Assembly (NCBI GenBank): GCA_021802645.1
Contig: JAJZRO010000017.1
Span: forward strand, 1-52,974
Reading direction: 5' to 3'
Origin: Deltaproteobacteria bacterium
Lineage (GTDB): Bacteria; Desulfobacterota; Desulfobulbia; Desulfobulbales; Desulfurivibrionaceae
Length of the DNA: 52,974 nucleotides
This document shows positions 19,175 to 28,618 of this stretch, piece by piece (the stretch's first letter is position 1; the number at the start of each line of letters is the position of its first letter). The translations under genes were made by a program, and so were the position numbers. The notes below the pieces were generated by a model. The model saw only the letters and a program-made list of their open reading frames with translations, had not been told where the DNA came from and searched no databases.

Positions 19175-19903
19175 TTACGCTTTTCTCCGGCCGCCGAAGA
19201 GGGCCAGGTCGAAGATCTTGAAAAAACAGTCCACGTCGTCAAAGCCGCTCCGGCGCAGCCAGGCGCACTGCTCCGCCACCGGGGCCAGGATGTTTTCCGC
19301 CTTGTCCGGCCGGTGGTAGAAGGCGTGGGCGATTTCGTCCCGCCGTTTGGTCGGGTCCTGGCGCTGGTGGAAGCGATGCAGATGGTCGATGAAATACTCA
19401 TCGAACAAGCGTTCCGCGGCCGGGCCTGCCGGTGCCACGTGCTCCAGGTTGAGGAAGAGGCCGTCATTCTCCAATAGGGAGAAGATCTCGGCGTAGAGGG
19501 CCTTTTTACGCTGGTCAGGCTGGTGGTGGATGGCAAAGCCGGAAACCACCACGTCGAAGGGCCCATGGTCGCGCACCGCGGCGAGCCAGCTGGCGGAGGA
19601 GAAGTCCGCCTTGACCACCAAGGCCTGAGGCTGACCGGCGAGCTGTTTTTTCGCCGCCGCCAACATGGGCTCGGAAAAGTCGGCAAAGATCACCTGCGCG
19701 GCGGGAAAGCGGTTGAGCAGGAAGCGGCCGACGGCGCCGTCGCCGCACCCCAGGTCGAGGATGCGCTGTGGTTCGGGACGCCACGAGTGGATGATATGGG
19801 CCATGACGTCGAGTTGCAGACCGGCCGCGGGGATCGCCCCGCGTACCCCTTCAAGAAAGGCGGTGGCCAGTTCGTTGCTCTGCCATTTGCTTTGGGCTTT
19901 CAT
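19175..19903 (-). CDS. Class I SAM-dependent methyltransferase
   Basis: 242 aa. Motif I is ILDLGCGDGAVGRFLL (about residues 47-62), acidic motif II FADFSEPML, motif IV FDVVVSGFAIHH. The pattern is that of small-molecule or quinone/tRNA-type methyltransferases; the acceptor is unknown. Its start overlaps the znuB stop (ATGA), so it is translated as the last gene of the zinc-uptake operon. A link to zinc (for example a metallophore step) is speculation. Confidence 0.85.
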   Translation of the reverse strand: MKAQSKWQSNELATAFLEGVRGAIPAAGLQLDVMAHIIHSWRPEPQRILDLGCGDGAVGRFLLNRFPAAQVIFADFSEPMLAAAKKQLAGQPQALVVKADFSSASWLAAVRDHGPFDVVVSGFAIHHQPDQRKKALYAEIFSLLENDGLFLNLEHVAPAGPAAERLFDEYFIDHLHRFHQRQDPTKRRDEIAHAFYHRPDKAENILAPVAEQCAWLRRSGFDDVDCFFKIFDLALFGGRRKA

Positions 19904-20766
19904 GCGATTCCCTTGGGTTGCCCTGTTCGGCGGTGCAGCAGGCGTTTGCCGGCCAGCACCAGCAGATAGGCCAGGCCGGCCACCACGATGATGGTCGGAC
20001 CGCTGGGCAGGTCGTAGCTGTAGCTTACGGCCAGACCGCTGCTGATGAAGAGCATGGAGCAGAGGGTGGCGAGCACCATCATCTGCCAGAGGCCGCGGGC
20101 GAAGCTGCCCGCCACCGCCGCCGGCAGGGTCAAGAGCGCGATGACCATGACGATCCCGACCACCCGCACCAGCAAGACCACGGTGAGCGCGGTGAGGCAG
20201 AGCAGCAGCAGGTAGAAGAGGTCGGTGCGGATGCCGCGCAGCCGGGCATATTCCTCGTCGAAGCAGACCGCCAGCAATTGATGGTAGAAGAGCAGGGCGG
20301 TTCCCGCCACCACCGTATCCAGGGCGAGGACCAGCCAAAGGTCGGCCTGCGAAATGAGCAGGATGTTGCCGAAGAGGTAGCTCATCGGCTCCACATAGCC
20401 CGGGGTCTTGGCGATGAAGAGCAGGCCTGTCGCCATGCCGATGGACCACAGGGCGCCGATGACCGTATCCTCCCGCTGGTTGGCGTGCAGGCTCACCAGG
20501 CCGATGATGAGGGCGGCGATCAGGGCGGTGACGATGGCGCCGGTCAGTGGCCCGAACCAGTCGATGCCCAGGGCCTTCTGGCAGTAGAGGCCAGCGCCGA
20601 TGCCGGCCAGCACGCAGTGGGAGATGGCGCCGGCGATGTAGGTGATGCGGCGGGCTACCACGTAGGTGCCGATGATGCCGAAGGCCAGGCTGGCCACGAT
20701 GCCGGTCAGGAGGGCGTAGCGGAGAAAGGGGATGGCCGGGTCGGCGAGGGCGTTAAGGAAGTCCAT
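19900..20766 (-). CDS. znuB: Zinc/manganese ABC transporter permease
   Basis: 288 aa, ABC-3 family permease with about eight hydrophobic segments (start [51 protein letters not shown]). With ZnuC and ZnuA it imports a divalent metal. ATG 20766 is chosen over an upstream start that lies inside the ATPase gene. It overlaps the znuC 3' end by 14 bp. Confidence 0.92.
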   Translation of the reverse strand: MDFLNALADPAIPFLRYALLTGIVASLAFGIIGTYVVARRITYIAGAISHCVLAGIGAGLYCQKALGIDWFGPLTGAIVTALIAALIIGLVSLHANQREDTVIGALWSIGMATGLLFIAKTPGYVEPMSYLFGNILLISQADLWLVLALDTVVAGTALLFYHQLLAVCFDEEYARLRGIRTDLFYLLLLCLTALTVVLLVRVVGIVMVIALLTLPAAVAGSFARGLWQMMVLATLCSMLFISSGLAVSYSYDLPSGPTIIVVAGLAYLLVLAGKRLLHRRTGQPKGIA

Positions 20767-21523
20767 GGCTGCAGTGCCCCCCCTCCGCACAGCGGTGATC
20801 GTGGCGGATCATGCGGATATCGCCGCCGTACATGTTGCGGATCAGCTCGCCGGTGAGCTCGCTGGTGGGGTGGATCACCACCTCGCGGTTGACGCAGGCG
20901 ATGCTCTTGAAGAACTTGGAGGCAAAGCCCACGTCGTGGGTGACCAGCATGACGGTGAGCCGCTGGTTGAGCTTCTTGAGGACCTCGAAGAGATGCTCCT
21001 CCGCGGCGGCGTCGATGTTGGCCGTGGGTTCGTCGAGGAGCAGCAGCTCACCCGAGGCCGCCAGGGCCCTGGCAATGAGGGTGCGCTGGCGCTGGCCGCC
21101 GGAGATCTCGGCAAAGAGGCGGCGTTCCAAGTCGGCGAGTCCCATCTCGGCTAAAGCCGCGCGGGCGGCCTCCCGGTCCTGCCTGGTATAGGGGCCGATG
21201 GCCAGGCGGTCCAGCCGGCCCATCAACACCACGTCGAGCACGGTGACCGGGAAGAGGGGATCGTAATGGGCATACTGCGGGACATAACCCACTCGCAGGC
21301 TGGCCTTTTCCGGCCGTTCGCCCAGCACGCGGATCTCGCCGCGGGTCGGTTGCAGGAGGCCGAGGATGAGCTTGAGCAGGGTGGTCTTGCCGCCGCCGTT
21401 GGGCCCCACGATGCAGAGCGAATCGCGCGCCGCGATCTCCAGATTGACGTTCCGGAGGATGGGGCTGCCGTTGTAGGCGAAATCGAGTCCGCGGATGGTG
21501 ACGACGGGTACTGGCGCGGTCAT
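20753..21523 (-). CDS. znuC: Zinc/manganese ABC transporter ATP-binding protein
   Basis: 256 aa. Walker [11 protein letters not shown]-loop VPQYAHYD, signature SGGQRQR, Walker [14 protein letters not shown]-loop VTHD. A His/Cys-bearing tail ([15 protein letters not shown]) may bind metal. Its start overlaps the znuA stop by 4 nt. Confidence 0.93.
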   Translation of the reverse strand: MTAPVPVVTIRGLDFAYNGSPILRNVNLEIAARDSLCIVGPNGGGKTTLLKLILGLLQPTRGEIRVLGERPEKASLRVGYVPQYAHYDPLFPVTVLDVVLMGRLDRLAIGPYTRQDREAARAALAEMGLADLERRLFAEISGGQRQRTLIARALAASGELLLLDEPTANIDAAAEEHLFEVLKKLNQRLTVMLVTHDVGFASKFFKSIACVNREVVIHPTSELTGELIRNMYGGDIRMIRHDHRCAEGGHCSHGLP

Positions 21524-22455
21524 CGGCCTTTCATGCCTCCGGATGTCGCCTGTTGGTGCAATGCCTGTTCAATCGCGGCGGCGATGGCCGTCAGGTTGGC
21601 CGTGACCTCCTTGGCCATGGGGTCGATGGGGACTACACTGCCGCCGATGGCCTGGGCCAGGGTGGCGGCGCTCCTGGTATCGAACTGGGGTTGGACAAAG
21701 ATCACCTTGACTCCGTCCGCCTTGGCCTGGCGGATCAGTTCGGTAAGGCGTTTGGGCGAGGGCGATTTGCCGCCGGTTTCCACCGCCTTTTGGGTGAGAT
21801 GGTAGGCTGCGGCGAAATAGCCGAAGGCCGGATGGAAGACATAGAAGGCCCGGCCCCGATAAGGGGCGAGACCTACGGACAGGCGATGGTCCAGGGCCTG
21901 GAGTTCGGCATCGAGTGCGGCCAGGTTGCGTTGGAAGAGCGCCTTTTGCTCGGGGCGGGCGGCAATGAGCGCGGCGGTCATGTTGTTGGCCATCAAGCGC
22001 AGGTTGGCCGGCGCCAGCCAGACATGGGGGTCGGGCTCGCCGTGGTCGGCGTGGAGGTCGTGTTCCTCCTCGACCATGGGCAGTCGGGCGATGGTGCTGG
22101 TGGAGTCCATCACCAGGAGGTTGCGGTTGTTGGCCGCCGCCTTGGCCACCAGCGTTCTTTCGAAGGGCAGGCCCACGGTGAAGAAGAGACGCGCCTGGGC
22201 CAGGGCGGCCACCTGCCTCGGGGTGGCCTCGAAGGTGTGGGGGTCCTGGCCTTTGGCCACCAGGGTATGGACTGTCACGGCCTGGCCGCCGATCCGTTCG
22301 GCAAGGAAGGCCTGGGGTGGCAGAGTGACGAAGACCAGCAACGGTTCCGCGGCCATGGCCACCGTCGCCCCCAGCAGGGTGAGACAGCAGCCGATAACCG
22401 CTGCCAGCAGGCATCGGCAGAAGCGCGGCGGTCGAGGGGAGGCGGGGAGAGTCAT
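21520..22455 (-). CDS. znuA: Zinc-type periplasmic metal-binding protein
   Basis: 311 aa cluster A-I solute-binding protein. A long N-terminal signal sequence ends near [10 protein letters not shown]. Metal ligands of the family are visible: His in [11 protein letters not shown], His in [10 protein letters not shown], His in [13 protein letters not shown] and Asp in QFDTRSA. Between the first two is a short His-rich loop (HDLHADHGE), which favours zinc over manganese. ATG 22455 lies 2 nt after the regulator gene stop. Confidence 0.92.
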   Translation of the reverse strand: MTLPASPRPPRFCRCLLAAVIGCCLTLLGATVAMAAEPLLVFVTLPPQAFLAERIGGQAVTVHTLVAKGQDPHTFEATPRQVAALAQARLFFTVGLPFERTLVAKAAANNRNLLVMDSTSTIARLPMVEEEHDLHADHGEPDPHVWLAPANLRLMANNMTAALIAARPEQKALFQRNLAALDAELQALDHRLSVGLAPYRGRAFYVFHPAFGYFAAAYHLTQKAVETGGKSPSPKRLTELIRQAKADGVKVIFVQPQFDTRSAATLAQAIGGSVVPIDPMAKEVTANLTAIAAAIEQALHQQATSGGMKGR

Positions 22456-22457
22456 GG

Positions 22458-22736
22458 TCAGTGACCGTGGGGTTCCGGTGCTGCTTCGCACACTAGGTGG
22501 ACGGCCTGGCATTCGGTGCATTTTTCCAAAGAGTGGCTGGCGATAAAGCGCGCCCAGTGTTTTTGCTGCTCCGGGGTAAGGATGCCGGTGCCCTGACAGA
22601 GTGGGCAGCCGTTCTCCAGCGCGGTGAGAATCGCGCTGCGGATGAATTCAGAGCGGTTGGGCACGGTCTGGAGCGCCTCGGCCAGGGCCGCATCTGCCTT
22701 GAAGGTGATGATCGTCTGTTTTTTGTGGGTGCTCAT
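22458..22736 (-). CDS. Ribbon-helix-helix protein with Cys-rich metal site, likely znu regulator
   Basis: 92 aa. The N-terminal 40 residues fit a CopG/ribbon-helix-helix DNA-binding domain ([18 protein letters not shown]...[14 protein letters not shown]). The rest has Cys44 and Cys47 (CPLC), Cys73 and Cys76 (CTEC), His80 and Cys83, and a His-containing end (PHGH). This looks like a zinc site that could gate DNA binding. It is the first gene of the znuACB operon, 2 nt before znuA, so it is a candidate metal-sensing autoregulator distinct from Zur. The role is inferred; the fold assignment is fairly sure. Confidence 0.75.
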   Translation of the reverse strand: MSTHKKQTIITFKADAALAEALQTVPNRSEFIRSAILTALENGCPLCQGTGILTPEQQKHWARFIASHSLEKCTECQAVHLVCEAAPEPHGH

Positions 22737-22765
22737 CGGACCTCCAGTCTCCGTTGAAGCTACTG

Positions 22766-22781
22766 TATTACAAAATATTAC
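22766..22781. promoter_or_regulatory. Possible operator/promoter of the znu operon
   Basis: Direct repeat TATTAC (22766-22771) and TATTAC (22776-22781) at 10-bp spacing, 30-45 bp before the regulator ATG. One helical turn is the spacing that ribbon-helix-helix dimers commonly use. AT-rich in GC-rich DNA. Confidence 0.35.
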
Positions 22782-22914
22782 CGACGGCAAGGCGTTTTGC
22801 GGTGCGGCATAATGGCGCAGGGGAGGAAAAGATGTTTGCATCTTGCCGGAGTTGGGGTAAATAACAGGTTTAGGGAAGCAGACGTGGCAAATACGAGAAG
22901 GGGGTGAAGACACT

Positions 22915-23100
22915 ATGTTCGGACTTGGCATGCCGGAATTGTTGGTCATCCTGGTCATCGTGGTGCTCATCTTCGGGGCGGGCAAATTGCCGGAAATCGG
23001 CGCCGGCATCGGCAAGGGCATCAAGAATTTCAAGCAGTCCGTCCACGAGGCGGAGGGGCCGGAAAAGCTGGACAATAAGAAGAAGGACGACGCGGCATAG
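22915..23100 (+). CDS. tatA: Twin-arginine translocase subunit TatA/TatE (short)
   Basis: 61 aa. One N-terminal membrane helix ([36 protein letters not shown]) with the TatA FGxxKLPE motif, then a short charged tail. It oligomerises in the inner membrane to pass folded proteins. TatB and TatC are not in the window. It is the first of a tandem pair. Confidence 0.92.
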   Translation: MFGLGMPELLVILVIVVLIFGAGKLPEIGAGIGKGIKNFKQSVHEAEGPEKLDNKKKDDAA

Positions 23101-23132
23101 GCAATCCCGCTGAAACGCGTAAAGGAGGTTGT

Positions 23133-23381
23133 ATGTTTGGATTGGGTACCCCAGAACTTATGGTGATTCTCGCCATTGCCTTTTTGGTCTTCGGCGGGAA
23201 AAAGCTGCCTGAACTCGGCTCTGGTCTCGGCAAGGCGGTCAGCTCCTTCAAGAAGGGGCTGCGCGAGGTAGAGGATTCCGGCAAGGAATTGGCCCAGGAG
23301 GTTCCTGGCGTCAAGGAGATTGCCGCGGTGAAGCAGGAAGTGGAGAACGTGAAGACCCTGGGCGGCACGCTGAGCAAGTAA
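23133..23381 (+). CDS. tatA: Twin-arginine translocase subunit TatA/TatB-like
   Basis: 82 aa. Same MFGLGTPELMVILAIAFLVFGGKKLPELG core as the previous gene, with a longer amphipathic tail (about residues 38-82). This could be TatA or a short TatB. AAAGGAGG precedes the ATG. 32 bp downstream of the first copy. Confidence 0.92.
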   Translation: MFGLGTPELMVILAIAFLVFGGKKLPELGSGLGKAVSSFKKGLREVEDSGKELAQEVPGVKEIAAVKQEVENVKTLGGTLSK

Positions 23382-23405
23382 GCCCGGCTCTTCTCAAGGA
23401 ATAAA

Positions 23406-23438
23406 AAAAGGGTGGCGCGGATTCCGCGTCACCCTTTT
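23406..23438. terminator. Bidirectional intrinsic terminator
   Basis: AAAAGGGTGGCGCGG (23406-23420), loop ATT, CCGCGTCACCCTTTT (23424-23438), with one non-Watson-Crick position. A-run on one side and T-run on the other serve tatA and the convergent aldolase gene. Confidence 0.9.
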
Positions 23439-23457
23439 CGCGTTTCTGGGGAGGGGA

Positions 23458-24741
23458 TCAGTCGTCGAAGTTGCCGGCCGGCCCTTTGTCGGTGCCAAGC
23501 GCCGCAACCCGTTTGGCGATCTGGTCGCCGCTCCACTGGGCCGGATCCTCGATGCGGCTGGCCTTGGGGCCGAGATCGTGGCTGCCCGCCTTCACAATCT
23601 CGGCAATGGCGAGCGGCGCCGTGTCTTGCGCGTTGAAGACCTCGGTGAGCAGGGTGTAGACGAACTCCTCCACCCGTTTCACCATCCGTTCCCGCACCGG
23701 TTGGGGCTGGCCCAGCAGCCGGTTTTCGAAAACCAGATTGAGGTTTTTGTAGTCGCCCTTCTTCCAGCCCTTGTCCTCGGCGTATTTGACCATCTCCTCC
23801 CACATCGCCTCGGTCATGCCGGCGTTCTTCACCTTCCTGAAGTTGCCGTTTGCATCGAGCTGGGCATTGCCATAGTCGTTGACCTCCAGGCCCCATGAGA
23901 TCATCTGCAGGGCGGTGGCGACATTGGCCTTGGTGGTGTGGGTCTTGCTGGCAATGGCCTTGAGGCGCTCCGAGCTGTTGCCCGAGGTGCCGTGCTGGGC
24001 ACCGGAAATCTTGTAGGGCGCCAGTTTGGCATGGATGTCGGCGGTGAGTTCCACCTGGATGCCGGAGTCGCTCGCCTCGATGCCGTGGGTGGTGCCGTTG
24101 TTCAGCGCGATCCAGTCCGGGAAGAGGTTGTGGGCGTTGAGCCCCTGGATGAGGAAGAGCGCCTCGGCCGGGGTGGAGAGGCCGGCCTTGCCCTTGATCT
24201 CCCCTACCTCGGTCTCGTAGCCCGCCCAGGGCGGAATGAGCTGTGCCAGCGAGAGGTTGGTCAAGAGGTTCTTGTCGTCCTGCAGGTGGGAGGCGTCGAT
24301 GGCAATGGAGGTGATGCCCGCCTCGAACATGGTGGGGATCTCCACCTTGGCGAAATCGATGTCCGACTCCTTCTTGATCCCGTAGTGGTCGGCGTGGATG
24401 GCCACCGGCACGGTGATGCCCATCTCGTTCATGGCCGCATCGACCATGGTGGCCATGTTCCAGTAGTTGATCGGGCAGTAGGCCTTGGCCCCGCCCTCGG
24501 AGCGGGCGATCTCGATGATCAGGCAGGCGTTGGCCTTCTGCGCCGCCCGCAGCGCCCCGCGGATCACGAAGGAGTTGCGGGCGTTGGCGGCCATGGTCAT
24601 GCAGTGGCCCTTGGCCAGCATGGCCCGGTCGATCACCTTGCCGCTGACGATGAGGGCCCGCGAATTGGGGAAGAGCTTGACGATGTTGGGCGGCCGGCCA
24701 ACGGCCAATGCCTTGTCGAAATCTGCCGGGCGGACAGACAT
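23458..24741 (-). CDS. Class II fructose-bisphosphate aldolase
   Basis: 427 aa, longer than the usual 340-360. Zinc-dependent class II aldolase motifs are visible: AIHADHYG (metal His), IDASHLQDD, LNNGTTHG and SGAQHGTSGNS. It splits or forms fructose 1,6-bisphosphate in glycolysis/gluconeogenesis. The extra length lies mostly in the C-terminal third (EEMVKYAEDKGWKKGDYKNLNLVFENRLL). An AGGAGG site precedes ATG 24741. Monocistronic by spacing. Confidence 0.9.
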   Translation of the reverse strand: MSVRPADFDKALAVGRPPNIVKLFPNSRALIVSGKVIDRAMLAKGHCMTMAANARNSFVIRGALRAAQKANACLIIEIARSEGGAKAYCPINYWNMATMVDAAMNEMGITVPVAIHADHYGIKKESDIDFAKVEIPTMFEAGITSIAIDASHLQDDKNLLTNLSLAQLIPPWAGYETEVGEIKGKAGLSTPAEALFLIQGLNAHNLFPDWIALNNGTTHGIEASDSGIQVELTADIHAKLAPYKISGAQHGTSGNSSERLKAIASKTHTTKANVATALQMISWGLEVNDYGNAQLDANGNFRKVKNAGMTEAMWEEMVKYAEDKGWKKGDYKNLNLVFENRLLGQPQPVRERMVKRVEEFVYTLLTEVFNAQDTAPLAIAEIVKAGSHDLGPKASRIEDPAQWSGDQIAKRVAALGTDKGPAGNFDD

Positions 24742-24838
24742 AAAAACCTCCTTGTAGGTGGTGCGCTGGTGCCAGGGTGGAATTGCAGAGTATTCATGCA
24801 AAATCTACCTCAAAACAAAAGCGCTCGTCATCAAAAAA

Positions 24839-26128
24839 TCAGTCGGCCGGGGCAAAAGTTTCGGCGGGATCACCCTGGGACGGCGGTGTTTCCTGGACCG
24901 TGAGCAGGAGGATGCCGCCCAGGACGAAAAAGGGAATGATGGTGGCGATCCCGGCCCGTTGACTGTGGAAAAAGGCGGTGGCAGAGCCGAGGAGGATCGG
25001 CCCCAGAAAGGAGGTGATCTTCCCGGAGAGGGTGAAGAAGCCGAAGAACTGCGCCCGGTGCGAGGCGGGGGTGAGACGGCCCATGAAGGCGCGGCTGGCT
25101 GATTGGTTGGGGCCGACAAAGAGCCCGAGTACCAGGCCCGCCAACCAGAGCCAGAGGCGGTTCGGGGCGATGGCCGCGATGGTGGTGGCGATGGTGAGGC
25201 CCACGAGGGTGAGGCGGATGGTCGGCTTGCTGCCGATGGCGTCTTCCAGATGGCCGAAGAGGAAAGCCCCTATTCCCGCGGCCATGTTGAGGGCGATGCC
25301 GAAGAAAACCACCTCGGCGATGGTCATGCCGAAGGTGCCGGCGGCGTAAATGCCGCCAAAGGCGAAGATGGTGATGAGGCCGTCGTTGTAAATGAGGTGG
25401 GCAAGGAGAAAGCGGACCACCTGCCGGAACTCCCGCAGCGAGCGGAAGGTGGCGGCGAGATCACCCGCGGCCGTGGCAACGGTGACCGGCTGCGGCGATT
25501 GTTGTTCGGGCGGGGCCAGGAAGAGGAAGGGCAGGGTGAAGAGGAGAAACCAGAGGGCGGTGAGGAGGTTGGTGGCCCGCACGTGGAGCCCCGCCTCCCG
25601 TGGCAGTCCGAGAAGGGGCGCATTTCCCACCAGCAGAATGAGCGCCAGAAGGAGGCAGAGGATACCGCCCACGTAGCCCAATCCCCAGCCGTAGCCGGAA
25701 ACCCGGCCACTGCGTTCCGGCGGGGCGAGTTCCGGCAGGTAAGCGTTGTAGAAGACGATACCGATCTCGTAGGCGGTGTTGGCGCCGACAAAGAGGGTGA
25801 GGGCCAGGAGGATGGAAAAAGAGTGGCCTGGGGCGACAAAGGTGAGGCCGGCGGTGCAGGCGATGCAGAGCAGGGTGGCGATGGCGAGCGTTCGGCGCCG
25901 GTGCCCTCCGCGGTCGGCCACGGCGCCGAGGAATGGCGAGAGCAGGGCGATGGCCAGGGCGCTCAGCCCCATGGCCCGGGACCACAGCACCGTGCCGGCC
26001 TCGGGGGTAGGGGCCAGGGCTTGGCTGAAATAGGTGGAGTAGATGAAGGTCACCACCAGGGTGGTGAAAGCGGAGTTGCCCCAGTCGTAGAGGCACCAGG
26101 CGAAAAGAGTTCTTTCTTCGCGTTTCAT
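24839..26128 (-). CDS. MFS transporter, UMF1 (Atg22-like) family
   Basis: 429 aa, about twelve membrane segments. The N-terminus FAWCLYDWGNSAFTTLVVTFIYSTYF is the UMF1 signature, and PFLGAVADRGGHRRR is the MFS loop. The substrate is not known for the family in bacteria. It overlaps the upstream phosphatidyltransferase gene by 4 nt, so the two are co-translated. Confidence 0.92.
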   Translation of the reverse strand: MKREERTLFAWCLYDWGNSAFTTLVVTFIYSTYFSQALAPTPEAGTVLWSRAMGLSALAIALLSPFLGAVADRGGHRRRTLAIATLLCIACTAGLTFVAPGHSFSILLALTLFVGANTAYEIGIVFYNAYLPELAPPERSGRVSGYGWGLGYVGGILCLLLALILLVGNAPLLGLPREAGLHVRATNLLTALWFLLFTLPFLFLAPPEQQSPQPVTVATAAGDLAATFRSLREFRQVVRFLLAHLIYNDGLITIFAFGGIYAAGTFGMTIAEVVFFGIALNMAAGIGAFLFGHLEDAIGSKPTIRLTLVGLTIATTIAAIAPNRLWLWLAGLVLGLFVGPNQSASRAFMGRLTPASHRAQFFGFFTLSGKITSFLGPILLGSATAFFHSQRAGIATIIPFFVLGGILLLTVQETPPSQGDPAETFAPAD

Positions 26129-26691
26129 TGTGTGTCACCTCGCCGCAGGCGCCAGGCGTGCAGGCAGGAGGGGACGTTCGCCTGCCAGCTGGTCAGGAGC
26201 AGGGTGATGGCGAGCTCTTCCAGGGCGGAGAGGACGAGGAGGAGCACGGCCAGCTGGAAAGGCCAGGCGATGCCAGTCAGGATCAGCAGCAGGAAGCCAA
26301 GCCCGATGGCGCCGGCCGCGGCCTTGGCGCCCCAGGTATGGTAGCTGGTCAGCCGTCGGAACTTGATAAAGCCGATGGCAATGGGCAGGAGAAAGGCGCC
26401 GATGGCGGTGGCGACAAAGGGGGATTCCTGCCGGACCACCGCCGGCCACAGCCACCAGACCGCGGGCGGCATGGTGCAGTAGAGGGCGAAATCCCCCCAG
26501 CTGTCGAGCACGCCGCCCAGCGCGCTGGTCTGGCCGAAGCGGCGGGCCAGAAAGCCGTCCAGGGCGTCGCTCAGCAGCGCCGCGGCAAAGAGGAGGAGAA
26601 AGAGAGTGGGTAGGGCGAACCACGCCGCCAACAGCAGGAACGGCGCCACGACGAGGCGGAAGAGGCTCAGGAGATTGGGCAGCGAGAACAT
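26125..26691 (-). CDS. CDP-alcohol phosphatidyltransferase family protein
   Basis: 188 aa integral membrane enzyme. The CDP-alcohol motif D-x2-DG-x2-AR-x8-G-x3-D-x3-D is complete as SDALDGFLARRFGQTSALGGVLDSWGD. It transfers a phosphatidyl group from CDP-diacylglycerol to an alcohol. Phosphatidylglycerol-phosphate, phosphatidylinositol or cardiolipin products cannot be told apart here. First gene of a two-gene operon with the MFS transporter. Confidence 0.88.
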   Translation of the reverse strand: MFSLPNLLSLFRLVVAPFLLLAAWFALPTLFLLLFAAALLSDALDGFLARRFGQTSALGGVLDSWGDFALYCTMPPAVWWLWPAVVRQESPFVATAIGAFLLPIAIGFIKFRRLTSYHTWGAKAAAGAIGLGFLLLILTGIAWPFQLAVLLLVLSALEELAITLLLTSWQANVPSCLHAWRLRRGDTQ

Positions 26692-26805
26692 GGCCAGCCA
26701 AGGGGAATGAAAAAAAATTTTTCCGGATGAAAGCGGTCCATGGTTCTGTTATAAAAGCCTTTATTCATTCTGGCTATCCATTTTGTTCAGTGCAGAGAGG
26801 GGATC

Positions 26806-27228
26806 ATGGCACCACTGAAGGTCCTTGCGGTCGAGGACGAAGAGGTCACGCGGAAGCTCATCCGCGTAGGGCTCAAGGACGAACAATGTTTTGAGTTGCG
26901 GATCGTCGCCAATGGCGAGGATGCGTTGGTTGAGTACAAGCGCTTCCAGCCTGACGTCATTCTGCTCGACATCATGATGCCGCAGATGAACGGCTATCAG
27001 GTGTTGCAGGAGATCCGCACCACCCTGGCCGACCGCCGGACCACCATCGTCATGGTCAGCTCGGTGGCGGCCAAAAACGAGATTGTGGCCTGCGTCCACC
27101 TCGGCATTCAGGGGTATATCCTCAAACCCTTCCACACCAAGGCTCTAGGCGATACGGTGCTCCAGTACCACCGCAAGGCCCAGCCGGCCGCCGCGTCGCG
27201 GCACGGGAGCACCACGGCCTCCGCCTAA
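26806..27228 (+). CDS. Single-domain response regulator
   Basis: 140 aa. One receiver domain: acidic pair EDEE near residue 10, phospho-acceptor Asp55 (LLDIMMP), conserved Ser/Thr in MVSSVA and Lys in YILKPF. No output domain; the C-terminus is a short Ala/Ser tail. It must act by protein contact or as a phosphorelay intermediate. No kinase is adjacent. Convergent with the SLC13 gene. Confidence 0.9.
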   Translation: MAPLKVLAVEDEEVTRKLIRVGLKDEQCFELRIVANGEDALVEYKRFQPDVILLDIMMPQMNGYQVLQEIRTTLADRRTTIVMVSSVAAKNEIVACVHLGIQGYILKPFHTKALGDTVLQYHRKAQPAAASRHGSTTASA

Positions 27229-27240
27229 CTCTTTCCTGTT

Positions 27241-28458
27241 TTATTGCAGGACCAGCCAACCGCCCAGGATCAGCAGCGAGCACAGCGTTACCGGCACGCC
27301 GATTCTGGCGTGGTCCCGAAAGCTGATGATGACTCCGAAGGGTCGCGCCTGCTCGATGACGATGAGATTCGCGATGCTGCCGATCACCACCAGGTTGCCG
27401 GCAAAGGTGCTGGAAACCGCCAGGGTATACCATTGCGCCGGCTGCAACGGGTTGATGAAGCGCATCAGCAGCATCACCGCCGGCACGTTGCTCACCAGAT
27501 TGCTCATGAGTGTGGAGACGCCGGCAAGCGTGAAGAGGTGGGTCGGATTGATGCCGTGGGCGGCCAGGGTGTCGATGATCCGGGCCGGCAGCCCTTGGGC
27601 GTTGATGGCGTGGATGACGATGAAGAGCGCGCAGAAGAGGGTGATGAGATGCCAGTCCACCAGTTCGAGGATCTGGCGAGAATGCATGCGGCGGCTGCAC
27701 AGCAATATGCCGGCCACGGTGATGGCGGAGAGTTCGCGCGGGATGGGGGTAAAGAAGAGGAGCACCAGCAGGCCGGTGGCGAGGAGCCCCTTGCTGCTCT
27801 GCCAGCGGTTGAATTCCGGCCACTCGGCGGCCTGGGCCGTCGGCGTGGCCGCGGTTCGCTCCTGGAGAGTGGCGCGGTAGGTCCAGCAGATGAGGCCGTA
27901 GGCCGCCAGCAAGGCCAGCAGGCTGGGCGGGGCGCACCAGCGGAGAAAGGCGCCGAAATCCAGGCGGCCCACCTGGCCGATCAGCATGTTCTGCGGGTTG
28001 CCGATGATGGTGGCGGCGGAGCCGATGTTGCTTGCTGCCGCCAGGCCGAGGAGATAGGGCAGCGGCCGGCGGCCGGCCGCCAGCAGGGTGGCGCAGAGCA
28101 CCGGGGTGAAGGCGAGGCAGATGATGTCGTTGGCCAAGAGGGCCGAGAGGGCGGCGGCCAGTCCCATGACCGCCGCCAGCAGCACTTCGGGCCGTGCGGC
28201 CAGCCGGCTGCTCCTGAACGCCACCCAGGTGTAGAAACCGCCGAGCCGGAGCTGGGCCGAGACCACCATCAAGGCATAGAGCAGGAGGATGGTGGGCAGG
28301 TCGATGGCGGCCACCGCCTCGTTGAGGGGGACGATACCGCTCGCCACCAGGGCGATGGCGCCCAGCAGCGCGATGCCGGTGCGGTCGAGCATGAGTCCAG
28401 GAATGCGGCCCAAGGCCACGCCGGCGTAAGTGAGCAGGAAGATGACGAGGGTGGTCAT
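27241..28458 (-). CDS. SLC13/ArsB-type anion permease
   Basis: 405 aa, ten to eleven membrane segments. The repeats ALLANDIICLAFTPVLCATL with NIGSAATIIGNPQNMLIG, and NVPAVMLLMRFINP with FAGNLVVIGSIANLIV, are the paired substrate-binding motifs of the ion transporter superfamily. Dicarboxylate, sulfate, arsenite or Na+/H+ functions are all possible. No ars genes are nearby. Confidence 0.85.
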   Translation of the reverse strand: MTTLVIFLLTYAGVALGRIPGLMLDRTGIALLGAIALVASGIVPLNEAVAAIDLPTILLLYALMVVSAQLRLGGFYTWVAFRSSRLAARPEVLLAAVMGLAAALSALLANDIICLAFTPVLCATLLAAGRRPLPYLLGLAAASNIGSAATIIGNPQNMLIGQVGRLDFGAFLRWCAPPSLLALLAAYGLICWTYRATLQERTAATPTAQAAEWPEFNRWQSSKGLLATGLLVLLFFTPIPRELSAITVAGILLCSRRMHSRQILELVDWHLITLFCALFIVIHAINAQGLPARIIDTLAAHGINPTHLFTLAGVSTLMSNLVSNVPAVMLLMRFINPLQPAQWYTLAVSSTFAGNLVVIGSIANLIVIEQARPFGVIISFRDHARIGVPVTLCSLLILGGWLVLQ

Positions 28459-28618
28459 TGTTCGTTTCCAGCAGACCGAGGGCGCCCGGCAGAAGAAGGC
28501 TGCCTGCCATCCTCGGGAGGGACCGCGCCTTCAGCCGCGCCCGGCAAGAGGGCTCGCAGGGTGGGACAAGCGCCATGGGGGATGGGGTAGGGGAACATGG
28601 CAGGCGAGCAAAGGGCGG

